From assembly GCA_041658605.1 (NCBI GenBank), contig JBAZZU010000011.1, forward strand, positions 1 to 64,000: DNA of 64,000 bases, in the 5' to 3' direction. Below are positions 1 to 7,557 of this stretch, one piece after another. Origin of the DNA: JBAZWE01 sp041658605 (GTDB lineage Bacteria; Actinomycetota; Thermoleophilia; BMS3ABIN01). Position numbers and translations under genes: made by a program. Under the pieces are notes generated by a model. That model saw nothing but the letters and a program-made list of their open reading frames with translations. It ran no database searches and was not told the origin of the DNA. Positions within the stretch are counted from its first letter, which is position 1; the number at the start of each line of letters is the position of its first letter.

Positions 1-306
1 CGGGGACTGTCCCGGAGCCAGGCCATGAGATCTCATGCCATGCGCAATGCCCTGGGGCCGGTTGTGACCATCCTTGGCATCGACCTGGGAGTGCTGCTGG
101 GCGGCGCCCTGATCACCGAGATCGTTTTTTCATGGCCGGGCCTCGGACGTATGACCTATTACGCGGCACAGGCAAGGGACGTGCCGCTTATCCTGGGCGG
201 CGTCATCGTCCTGGTAGTGATATTCATCGTGATTAACACACTTATAGATATTATCTATGGTCTTCTCGATCCGCGGATCAGGCTGGGTGGAGGTATCAGT
301 GGGTAG
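1..306 (+). CDS. Peptide/nickel ABC transporter permease, C-terminal part (cut by window start)
   Basis: This is the C-terminal part of a DppB/OppB-type inner-membrane permease; the frame is open to the first base, so the gene starts upstream. The visible part has the membrane-domain tail typical of the family: the RSQAMRNALGPVV-like cytoplasmic loop, a hydrophobic segment (GIDLGVLLGGALITEIVF), then FSWPGLGRM and a last transmembrane helix ending in LLDPRIRLGG. It is followed by a second permease and two ATPases with overlapping ends, which is the standard Opp/Dpp operon order. The substrate (oligopeptide, dipeptide, nickel or other) cannot be told because the binding protein is outside the window. 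Confidence 0.9.
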   Translation, partial: RGLSRSQAMRSHAMRNALGPVVTILGIDLGVLLGGALITEIVFSWPGLGRMTYYAAQARDVPLILGGVIVLVVIFIVINTLIDIIYGLLDPRIRLGGGISG

Positions 307-1198
307 TCGCAAAACCTTTTCTTCCTCCTGGGAACCGGCGCAAAGCCATGGAACTCCACGTACGGGCATCCTGCGCCGACTTTTAAAGAGCCGCACGGCA
401 ATCGTGAGCCTGACGCTCGCGGTATCAATCGCCCTGATAGCGCTGACGGTGCCCCTGTTACCACTTCAGGATCCGTTACTGCCTGATTATGATCAGATGA
501 TGCAGGCGCCTTCCAGCGGGCACCTTCTGGGGACAGACCTTCACGGCCGCGACCAGTTATCACGACTTCTGTGGGCTTCCAGGACATCATTACTGGTAGG
601 TATAGTGGCAACATTCCTGGCGGTCAGCGCCGGCGTGGTAATCGGCGGCATCGCAGGTTATAGCATCAGCTTTATCGACTCACTGCTTATGCGTATCAGC
701 GATATATTTCTTTCCTTCCCCGCGATCCTCGGCGCGATAGCAATCATGGCCATTTTTGGGCCAGGACGGCAGAACATTTTTTTTGCTATCGCTCTTTTTA
801 CCTGGCCCGTGTTTGCCCGGCTTTTCAGGTCAACTATCCTCTCCGTAAAAGAAAGGACTTTTGTCCAGGCAGCCCGCGTTCTTGGTGCATCCAACATGAG
901 GATATTCTTAAGACACGTGATGCCTAATTCAGCCGGCCCCCTTGTGGCATATACGTCAATGGCAGTGGCTGGGGCTATATTGGCGGAGGCCGGTCTGAGC
1001 TTCATTAACCTCGGCGTACAAAGACCGAATCCCAGCTGGGGTATGATGCTGGCAGAATCGATGGGACAGTTCGAGCAGGCGCCCTGGCTGATCCTCGTAC
1101 CCGGTATCGCGGTCACAATGACTGCTCTCGCCTTCATCCTTCTGGGTGTCGCCGTTTCCAGCGTCATCGACGGTAGAAATGAACGGGCGTATCTGTGA
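299..1198 (+). CDS. Peptide/nickel ABC transporter permease, DppC/OppC type
   Basis: This is the second membrane subunit of the transporter. The family's N-terminal helix (IVSLTLAVSIALIALTVPLL), the GTDLHGRDQLSRLLWASRTSLLVG segment after it, the cytoplasmic EAA-like loop (QAARVLGASNMRIFLRHVMPN) and the LAEAGLSFINLGVQRPNPSWG tail are all present. An ATG at 257 is in frame, but a GTG at 299 has a good Shine-Dalgarno (GGAGGT, 289-294) five bases upstream and gives the usual length of about 299 residues, so 299 is preferred. It overlaps the end of the first permease by 8 bases, implying translational coupling, and the next ATPase starts inside its stop codon. Confidence 0.92.
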   Translation: MGSRKTFSSSWEPAQSHGTPRTGILRRLLKSRTAIVSLTLAVSIALIALTVPLLPLQDPLLPDYDQMMQAPSSGHLLGTDLHGRDQLSRLLWASRTSLLVGIVATFLAVSAGVVIGGIAGYSISFIDSLLMRISDIFLSFPAILGAIAIMAIFGPGRQNIFFAIALFTWPVFARLFRSTILSVKERTFVQAARVLGASNMRIFLRHVMPNSAGPLVAYTSMAVAGAILAEAGLSFINLGVQRPNPSWGMMLAESMGQFEQAPWLILVPGIAVTMTALAFILLGVAVSSVIDGRNERAYL

Positions 1199-2007
1199 GC
1201 ATGCCCCTGCTGAAAATTGAAGGCCTGAGTGTCGAGCATGGTCCAGGCTCGAAATCACCGGCTGTCAAGGATGTCAGCTTCACCCTTAATGAGGGTATGA
1301 CAATCGGGATTATCGGCGAATCGGGTGCTGGAAAAAGCACGATGGCTCTTGCAATCGCTGGTCTCCTCGAAAGATCAGCAAATGTTGATGGACAGGTTAT
1401 TTATGATGGAAGAAACCTGCTGATGCTCTCAGAAAAGGAGATGTGCGGTATCCGGGGCAGCGGCATAAGCATGATATTCCAGGATCCCAGGAGTTCGCTG
1501 GATCCATCCATGAGAGTTGTAGACCAGGTAGCGGAACCGTTGCGCTTTCACCTGGGAGTTAAACCTAAGGAAGCCCGCGTTCAGGCCCGACGCCTGCTGG
1601 CGGACGTCAAGGTCACTGATGATGTATTCGCAGTTGCCCCCCGTGCGCATCAGCTTAGCGGTGGCCTCTGCCAGAGGGTCATGATAGCTGCTGCACTCGC
1701 CTGTAATCCAAAAGTACTGATCGCGGACGAACCGACCAGTTCGCTGGATCTCACACTTCAGGCTCAGATAATCGAGCTTCTTCAGGAGCGCCAAAAGGCT
1801 TCGGGTCTCGGCTTGATATTCATAACGCACGATTTAGCGCTCGTATCAAAAATCGCCGACCGAATAATGGTAATGAATGAAGGGGCGATCGTTGAAGAGG
1901 GCGGCGTCGATGCCGTCATCGGCAACCCTGCCAGTTCATACACTGCCGGGCTTGTATCAGTTTGGACAGGCAGTGTCAGGAAGGGAAAAGAAATTGCCTC
2001 TTCTTGA
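1195..2007 (+). CDS. Peptide/nickel ABC transporter ATPase, DppD/OppD type
   Basis: This is the first cytoplasmic ATPase of the transporter. Walker A is GESGAGKST (about residue 42), the Q-loop is IFQDPRSSLDPSM, the signature is LSGGLCQRV (the usual glutamine is replaced), and Walker B is VLIADEPTSSLD, followed by the switch histidine in FITHDLALV. At 270 residues it is shorter than many OppD proteins because the C-terminal oligopeptide domain with its cysteines is missing; the partner ATPase has that domain. The GTG start overlaps the stop of the permease gene (GTGA), so the subunits are translationally coupled. Confidence 0.9.
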   Translation: MSMPLLKIEGLSVEHGPGSKSPAVKDVSFTLNEGMTIGIIGESGAGKSTMALAIAGLLERSANVDGQVIYDGRNLLMLSEKEMCGIRGSGISMIFQDPRSSLDPSMRVVDQVAEPLRFHLGVKPKEARVQARRLLADVKVTDDVFAVAPRAHQLSGGLCQRVMIAAALACNPKVLIADEPTSSLDLTLQAQIIELLQERQKASGLGLIFITHDLALVSKIADRIMVMNEGAIVEEGGVDAVIGNPASSYTAGLVSVWTGSVRKGKEIASS

Positions 2008-2968
2008 ACTTCAGGATGTAAGCAAGGTATTTCATCGACGCAATAGAGGCTTGTCTCTTTCAAAACGCTATTCCGGGGACGAGAAAATACACGCGCTCCG
2101 TGAAGTGAGCATGACCGTCGAGCAAGGCCAGTCAGTCGCTATCGTTGGAGAAAGCGGAGCGGGAAAGAGCACCCTTGCCCTTATGATGACAGGTTTGATA
2201 GCGCTCACCGCCGGTTCTCTGTTAATCGACAACGCGCCCGCAAGAAAGATGGATCGAAAAATAAGGTCAAGAAAACTGCAGCTTGTCTGGCAGGATACCA
2301 GTGGCTCACTGGATCCGTTAATGACAGTAGGTGCATCGGTCGCCGAGCCATTGAAAATACATGGTATGACCAGTCGTGATCAAACGCGGTCATTTATCAG
2401 CAACCTGTTTCGCGAGGTCAGCCTGGATGAAAAACTCATCTATCGCTATCCTCACGAATTAAGCGGAGGAGAACTTCAGAGAGTCGTTATAGCACGGGCC
2501 CTGGCAACCGATCCGCAACTCCTCATATGCGATGAACCGGCGTCGGCGCTGGATGCCCGCATCAAGGCTCAGATAGCCGATCTTCTCGTTAAGCTCCAGG
2601 CGGACAGAGGGCTTGCCTATGTGATAATCGCGCACGATCTCATGCTGGTCCGGAAGATCACGGAATTTATTATGGTCATGTACTCGGGGACGGTTGTTGA
2701 ACAGGGGCCGACTCGTGAAGTTCTCGATCATCCGCTTCATCCATATTCAAAGCTACTGATCGGCTCAGACCCTGCCCTGTGGTTAACTGGGAGGAGCAGG
2801 GAAGCGGGCGGGACGACTTCAGAAGCGACCGGTTTCAACGGTATCGAAGAGGGGTGCCCTTTCTATCCAAGGTGCCGGATCGCCATCGAACGTTGCCAGC
2901 AGTTACGCCCCGGTTTGTTGCGGCTGGAAAAAGACCGGGCGGTCGCCTGCCTGTTTCCCGATAAGTAA
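1994..2968 (+). CDS. Peptide/nickel ABC transporter ATPase, DppF/OppF type
   Basis: This is the second ATPase of the transporter. Walker A GESGAGKST, Q-loop WQDTSGSLDPLM, signature LSGGELQRVVIARAL and Walker B LLICDEPASALD are intact. The C-terminal oligo/dipeptide domain carries the characteristic cysteines (CPFYPRC, then C about seven residues on, and a final AVACLF). The frame is open from an ATG at 1877, but the family homology (LLELQDVSKVF) starts just after a TTG at 1994 preceded by AGGAAGGG, so 1994 is proposed; this overlaps the upstream ATPase by 14 bases. The upstream alternative would add 39 residues without family resemblance. It is the last gene of the operon. Confidence 0.9.
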   Translation: MPLLELQDVSKVFHRRNRGLSLSKRYSGDEKIHALREVSMTVEQGQSVAIVGESGAGKSTLALMMTGLIALTAGSLLIDNAPARKMDRKIRSRKLQLVWQDTSGSLDPLMTVGASVAEPLKIHGMTSRDQTRSFISNLFREVSLDEKLIYRYPHELSGGELQRVVIARALATDPQLLICDEPASALDARIKAQIADLLVKLQADRGLAYVIIAHDLMLVRKITEFIMVMYSGTVVEQGPTREVLDHPLHPYSKLLIGSDPALWLTGRSREAGGTTSEATGFNGIEEGCPFYPRCRIAIERCQQLRPGLLRLEKDRAVACLFPDK

Positions 2969-3010
2969 ACCGGTTTAATATTTGCACCACGATTACTGCA
3001 GCATACCGTT

Positions 3011-3343
3011 CTAGATACCGACGTATTCCATCAGCGGGCTGACTTTAGCCATAATATCCCTGATCGCATTTAGAATTATGCGGGTCTTGTTTAGAGAAAC
3101 CTTTGCGCTCTCGACCCTTGCAAGCAGGATATCCAGCTTGTCCAGAATGCCAAAAGCACGTGATTGTGCTATCTCGCTTTCATTCATCAGGGTAATCAAT
3201 TTTGGCTCAGCATTTTGTCTGAAAGAAGAAAAGGTTCTTTTAAACGCAAGGGCCGTACGAACAGCAATAATTGCGGTGATGATGAGAGTCAGTGTGGAAA
3301 TTGAAACAGCGATAACCTCAATAAGGAGCAACCTGTCCTCCAT
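3011..3343 (-). CDS. Small single-pass membrane protein with helical tail, function unknown
   Basis: The 110-residue product has an N-terminal hydrophobic helix (residues about 6-30, VIAVSISTLTLIITAIIAV) followed by a charged, probably coiled-coil region rich in Leu, Ala, Lys and Glu. This is the layout of DUF948-like membrane-anchored helical proteins, but I do not claim membership. No strong ribosome-binding site is seen. A 107-codon frame on the opposite strand covers the same bases; the minus frame is preferred because its product has a believable membrane segment. It stands alone between the transporter operon and a convergent-side hydrolase gene. Confidence 0.5.
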   Translation of the reverse strand: MEDRLLLIEVIAVSISTLTLIITAIIAVRTALAFKRTFSSFRQNAEPKLITLMNESEIAQSRAFGILDKLDILLARVESAKVSLNKTRIILNAIRDIMAKVSPLMEYVGI

Positions 3344-3444
3344 GAATTGGTTTTCCCAATGTTACCCCAGCTGGCTGAAAAACAGAAATGGCACACGCTG
3401 AAATATGGGGAATTCAAAGATTGGAAGGTTGTACGAAAAGCGGC

Positions 3445-4566
3445 CTAGCGAGTAATCGGGCCTCTGGGCATCAACGGGTAACGCCTGGCGCCCGCGTAAT
3501 CATCATCGAATGAGAGCGTTGATATCTTAACCACTTCTCCGAAATTCGGCGCCTCAATGTACTTGCCCTTTCCAATATACATGGCAACATGGTGAGGTGC
3601 ACCTGGCCCCCAGAAGATCAAATCTCCCGGCTGGAGCAACTCCCTGGGTACGGGAACACCCAGGTTGAACTGCATGGCGGCATTATGGGGAAGTCTGACT
3701 CCATGCTGGGCATACACATACTTTGTCAGTCCTGAGCAGTCAAGGCCGGAGGGGCTTTCTCCTCCCCAGACGTAAGGAACACCAAGGTACAGGAAGGATG
3801 TTTGCACAACCTGAGCCTGGACTTCGTTAGAGATGCCCAGTTGTTGTAAAAGGGCCGCGGCATCAGCTGCGTTTCTTGCCTGCTCTGCCCGCTGCCTGGC
3901 GATTTCCTGGTCGATGATCTGTCTTACCTGGCCGTCTACCTGCTCAAGCCGCGTCTTTCGCGCCTCAATATTGGATTCTATCTGAATCCTCTGACCACCA
4001 AGCTCCTTCTCCAGACTCATCTGCCGTGATCTTTTCTGGTCGATTTCGTCAGTCAGATCACGTATGTTTTCCGCGCTGTTTTTAAACTGCTGCTGCAGCT
4101 TCGCGTCCTGCTCGCTGATTTTGGCTATATAACGCGATTGTTCGAAGAAGTCACTCAGGCTATTACTGCTAAGGAGGACACTGACTATGTTGATGTCACC
4201 CGCTTTATAGACTGCAGTAAGACGGTCTGTCAGGATTTTCTTCTGCGCGCTGTGCTGTGCCGTCATATCGTCCAGGCGCTGGCGGCTGTCAGCAAGCTCA
4301 GTAGTCAATTGCTCAAGTTCAGCACGGGTCGCGTTGTGTTTTTCAACAATACCTTCGAGATCATGGTTGAGAAGGTCGAGTTCACCACGCAGTGCATTTG
4401 CCTGTGATTGAAGACTGTCAATCTGCGCGCCGGCATCACCTTCCTGCTCAGTGTAGGCGGTCTGGGCAAATACGGGAACTGCCAGGCACATTGCCAGCAA
4501 CAAGCCAATCAGGCAGGATGCGGCCAGCGCAATATGTCGTTTTCTATTTTCTGGTTTCGGTTTCAT
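3445..4566 (-). CDS. Secreted NlpC/P60 peptidoglycan endopeptidase with coiled-coil domain
   Basis: This is a secreted cell-wall hydrolase expected to cleave peptide stems of peptidoglycan. A signal peptide (residues about 10-34, ending VPVFAQ) leads into a long coiled coil (about 45-240, heptad-like, rich in Gln, Glu, Arg and Leu), as in CwlO/RipA-type proteins. The C-terminal NlpC/P60 domain has the catalytic cysteine in LDCSGLTKYVYAQHG, the family VRLPHNAAMQF and LQPGDLIFWG motifs, and the catalytic histidine in HHVAMYIGKG. The ATG is preceded by AGGGA at a spacing of 8. A paralogue with the same layout lies at 55108-56223. Confidence 0.9.
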   Translation of the reverse strand: MKPKPENRKRHIALAASCLIGLLLAMCLAVPVFAQTAYTEQEGDAGAQIDSLQSQANALRGELDLLNHDLEGIVEKHNATRAELEQLTTELADSRQRLDDMTAQHSAQKKILTDRLTAVYKAGDINIVSVLLSSNSLSDFFEQSRYIAKISEQDAKLQQQFKNSAENIRDLTDEIDQKRSRQMSLEKELGGQRIQIESNIEARKTRLEQVDGQVRQIIDQEIARQRAEQARNAADAAALLQQLGISNEVQAQVVQTSFLYLGVPYVWGGESPSGLDCSGLTKYVYAQHGVRLPHNAAMQFNLGVPVPRELLQPGDLIFWGPGAPHHVAMYIGKGKYIEAPNFGEVVKISTLSFDDDYAGARRYPLMPRGPITR

Positions 4567-4663
4567 GGGCTAAGTCCCTATCGGATTCTGTGCGAATCCC
4601 TAAAGAAATAAACTTTCATCAAATGAAAGCTTAAAGGGAAGGCTGGTATTATTCGTCAATTCC

Positions 4664-4690
4664 TTGCAGTAAAAATCTTTGTGTTATAAT
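4664..4690 (+). promoter_or_regulatory. Sigma-70-type promoter of tRNA-fMet
   Basis: TTGCAG (4664-4669) and a perfect TATAAT (4685-4690) are separated by 15 bases, a little shorter than the ideal 17. Transcription would start at about 4697, just before the mature tRNA 5' end at 4702. Confidence 0.7.
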
Positions 4691-4701
4691 AACGCCGGTG
4701 A

Positions 4702-4778
<77 letters not shown>

Positions 4779-4944
4779 CTTTAATACTCCGTGTCCGAAA
4801 GTCCTCCGAAGAACGCTTCCGCAGATCCAGCATGACTCTTCATACATATCGATATTGCTCCGAGACGTATCCCAAGTCAAATTAAGAAAGATTAATTCCT
4901 TCAGAATAGCGTATCCAGATTTCCAGTGACAGGCGCGTAGTGCA

Positions 4945-6999
4945 CTAATTAAGAACGGTCCCCAGTGCTTCGTTGAAATAGCCATTCCAAAGAACGCGTT
5001 GCGATGCCATTACCGGTGCCGGAGAGCGCGTACCACTGATCCAGGCCTCGACTTTTACCGGTCCACCCATGACTCCGCCAAAGCTGGGGGTCACTTTCGC
5101 TCCGGCGGCAATTGTTCCTGTCTGATATACAGTACCGGCGATTTCAATGGAGTAATCAACCGCGTAATTATTTGAGTTGGCCACCAGTATCCAGTTGAGA
5201 CTTCCGGGGCTCTTTTGATCGTACCATGACCAGTAATATGAGGAATTGAGGCGCTCAACCGGATATCCCGGGACTTCCTCGAAGGAGGGACCCCAAAGTA
5301 TACGCTGTGAAGCCAGGACCTGACGGCGGTCGTTGGCATTCTGCCAGCTACCGCTCTCTATATATGATCTAACTTCAACAGGACCGCCCCTCATTGAACC
5401 GAAGCGAGGTGTTACCATTTGGCCGGGCGCGAGAACGAAATAGTTCCTGCCGGGATTATCAGGATCCTGCATCTGGCGTCCGCCAATCCATATTTCGGCC
5501 CTGATCGTATCTGTGGCAGTATACGGATTTGCCACGAGAACCCAGTTCATTCCATCAATGTTGTCGTACCAGGTCCAGAGATAGTTGCTGGAAAGTTCCG
5601 AAGCCGGGATTCCCGGTACTTCGTTAAACGCGGTACCATTGCCCATAAGAACACGTTGAGACGAGATTACGTTAGCAGCGGAACCGCCTTGCTGAGTCCA
5701 TGCCTGTACTTCGACCGGACCGCCCGAAATGCCATTGAAGCTTGGCGTGACTTTTTCGTTGGGATTGATCGTGCCGCTATCACGCAGAACTCCGGCAATC
5801 TTTATCTCATAATAGATCGAATATGCGTTGGGGTTAGCCACCAGAACCCAGTTTAGCGTCCCCCGGGTTTTCTGGTCGTACCATGGCCAGTAATAATGGT
5901 TAGAAAGCCTTGCCTCGTCGGTGCCCAGTACTTCCTCAAGTGATTTACCGGCCCAGAGGATTCTCTGGCTTACGACTATTGGTTGCGTAGTGCTCACTGT
6001 GACGGGCCCGCCAACCACTCCTGGAAACATGGGGGTTTCCGCGGGCGCGCCTACAGCCAGATCTCGATCAGCATATGTCAGTTGTCCGATTTTGACTGAG
6101 GTTCGCGCCGACGCCTGTCGGCCCGCGGGATTTACCATGAGTACCCAGTCATATGTACCAGGAGAGTACTGGTCATACCACGTGAAGTAGTAGCGTTTGG
6201 TCGGAGTGAAATTATCTGCGGTTACAAGCGTGCTGGCCTCAGCAGTTAGTCCAGCAGAATCCCAGGCTACGGCTCTCAAAGTATGGGAGCCCTGCAGACC
6301 CGTAGTGTCCCATATATAGGAATATGGTGCCGATGCGTCTGATGCTACCAGTGAGCCGTCTATATAGAGGTCGACTTTAGTAATTCCGATGTTGTCCCAG
6401 GCGTTTGCGGTAAAAGTTACCACGCCGCTTACTTTCGAGCTTCCTGTCGGTTGAGGTACGGAAACTGAGGGCGGAGTACTGTCTTCCGAAATGCCGCCAA
6501 AGTCGGTTGTCCAGTACCAGCCGTATGTGGAACCACCCACATAAACCCTTCCTATGCCAATAGCACGGAAGTTGGCGCCGAGCATATTGGCGTTATGGCC
6601 GGGCGAATTCAACCATGCATCATATACAGTTTGCGCTGTCCCGTAACCTGCCGCTATGTTTTCTCCCAGCCAGGTATTGTACGTATAGCCGGCGGCTCGA
6701 ATCCGGTCCCAGGGCGTAACGCCTTCAGGGGTGTTGTGGGCAAAATAATTCCTCGCGCCCATGTCATAGCTATGACCCTCTGAAGCATTGTAAAGTGAAT
6801 TTGACAAGGTCAAAGGCGCCAGACCATTGGCTTGCCGGTGATTGTTGATTAATGTAAGGAATGCAAGTTCTTCGTCATCGTATGCATAAGCCGCAGGTGC
6901 TGAAATCAGTACTGTGGCGAGTATGGCTATAAACAGGACAGATATGAAAACCAACATCCTGTTTTTTGAATAACTGATGCTATTGAATGATTCACTCAT
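4945..6999 (-). CDS. Secreted CAP-domain (SCP/PR1-like) protein with Ig-like domain and four tandem WYD repeats
   Basis: The 684-residue product has a signal peptide (about 14-39, ending APAAYAY) and a CAP domain (about 41-168) with the family motifs GENIAAGYGTAQTVYDAWLNSPGH and a final YWTTDFGG. A bacterial Ig-like domain follows (about 172-262, TPPSVSV to LRAVAWDSAG). The rest is four repeats of about 100 residues, each with a WYD motif, NWVLVANP, a GGPVxV strand and SQRVLWG followed by a short acidic segment. There is no LPXTG anchor. It is presumably surface-associated or released. The role of CAP domains in bacteria is poorly known and no catalytic claim is made. Confidence 0.88.
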   Translation of the reverse strand: MSESFNSISYSKNRMLVFISVLFIAILATVLISAPAAYAYDDEELAFLTLINNHRQANGLAPLTLSNSLYNASEGHSYDMGARNYFAHNTPEGVTPWDRIRAAGYTYNTWLGENIAAGYGTAQTVYDAWLNSPGHNANMLGANFRAIGIGRVYVGGSTYGWYWTTDFGGISEDSTPPSVSVPQPTGSSKVSGVVTFTANAWDNIGITKVDLYIDGSLVASDASAPYSYIWDTTGLQGSHTLRAVAWDSAGLTAEASTLVTADNFTPTKRYYFTWYDQYSPGTYDWVLMVNPAGRQASARTSVKIGQLTYADRDLAVGAPAETPMFPGVVGGPVTVSTTQPIVVSQRILWAGKSLEEVLGTDEARLSNHYYWPWYDQKTRGTLNWVLVANPNAYSIYYEIKIAGVLRDSGTINPNEKVTPSFNGISGGPVEVQAWTQQGGSAANVISSQRVLMGNGTAFNEVPGIPASELSSNYLWTWYDNIDGMNWVLVANPYTATDTIRAEIWIGGRQMQDPDNPGRNYFVLAPGQMVTPRFGSMRGGPVEVRSYIESGSWQNANDRRQVLASQRILWGPSFEEVPGYPVERLNSSYYWSWYDQKSPGSLNWILVANSNNYAVDYSIEIAGTVYQTGTIAAGAKVTPSFGGVMGGPVKVEAWISGTRSPAPVMASQRVLWNGYFNEALGTVLN

Positions 7000-7127
7000 T
7001 GATACCAGGTACTCCCAGGGAAGATTTTTTCACAAGCCTTCTTTTTACAGGCAGCAACAATACCGCTTCTTAATAATTTCATCGGTACTGGGCCTGAACG
7101 GCTTGAAGAATTGCCCTGAATAAGCTA

Positions 7128-7155
7128 ATTATGAGGCTGCCGAATGGCCGGTCAA
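7128..7155 (-). promoter_or_regulatory. Probable promoter of the CAP-protein gene
   Basis: On the minus strand, TTGACC (7155-7150) is followed after 16 bases by CATAAT (7133-7128), about 130 bases before the start codon at 6999. No known riboswitch fold was recognised in the leader. No clear hairpin was seen between 7160 and 7330. Confidence 0.45.
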
Positions 7156-7344
7156 GCTTTGTTTTATACCGATTGCGCTGGGGAATGAGCTTAATTTGAT
7201 CCGGGGAGTCGGGATAGCCTGTCAGGCATCTTAGAGTCTGTCTGATACGACTAATCAAACTTACATACAGGTTAGCATAATGAAGAAGTTAATTCGCAAA
7301 ATCAAAAAATCGTTGGTCGGGAGCATTTGCAAAAAAAAGGGGGG

Positions 7345-7533
7345 GGGAGGCTTTATGGGCGGCACGAAACGAAAGTGAGACTGAAAAGATCTGGGATGCG
7401 AGAAGGTCCAAAGAGTCCGCGCTTGGAAACACGTTCCGCTTCCGGATAGTAGAGGATATAAGCGTTCCAAGGGGGAAAGTCCCGGAAATCCTGGAGCTCA
7501 TAAAGCCTATCGGAGAAAAGCATGAACTTAAGA
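7345..7533 (+). pseudogene. Remnant of an FAD-linked oxidase (GlcD / D-lactate dehydrogenase-like)
   Basis: In frame 3 the plus strand reads GEALWAARNESETEKIWDAR, then a short basic stretch, then VEDISVPRGKVPEILELIKP and IGEKHEL. The ALW..R and EDISVPR..VPE motifs resemble the C-terminal domain of GlcD/D-lactate dehydrogenase-type FAD-linked oxidases, where they are normally followed by a GHaGDGN motif. Here the resemblance stops at about 7533 and the frame runs into the 3' end of rel, ending at 7619. No start codon with a ribosome-binding site is visible, and an A8G9 homopolymer (7331-7347) sits at the upstream edge. The likeliest reading is a decayed gene fragment of about 63 codons; chance similarity is possible. 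Confidence 0.45.
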
Positions 7534-7557
7534 ACGCAGTCGACTGGTACTTATCGC

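Noticed and set aside
6595..6783. Small plus-strand frames inside the CAP gene (for example 5419-5856, 6595-6783)
   Set aside because: They lie within the well-supported minus-strand CAP gene and have no ribosome-binding site.
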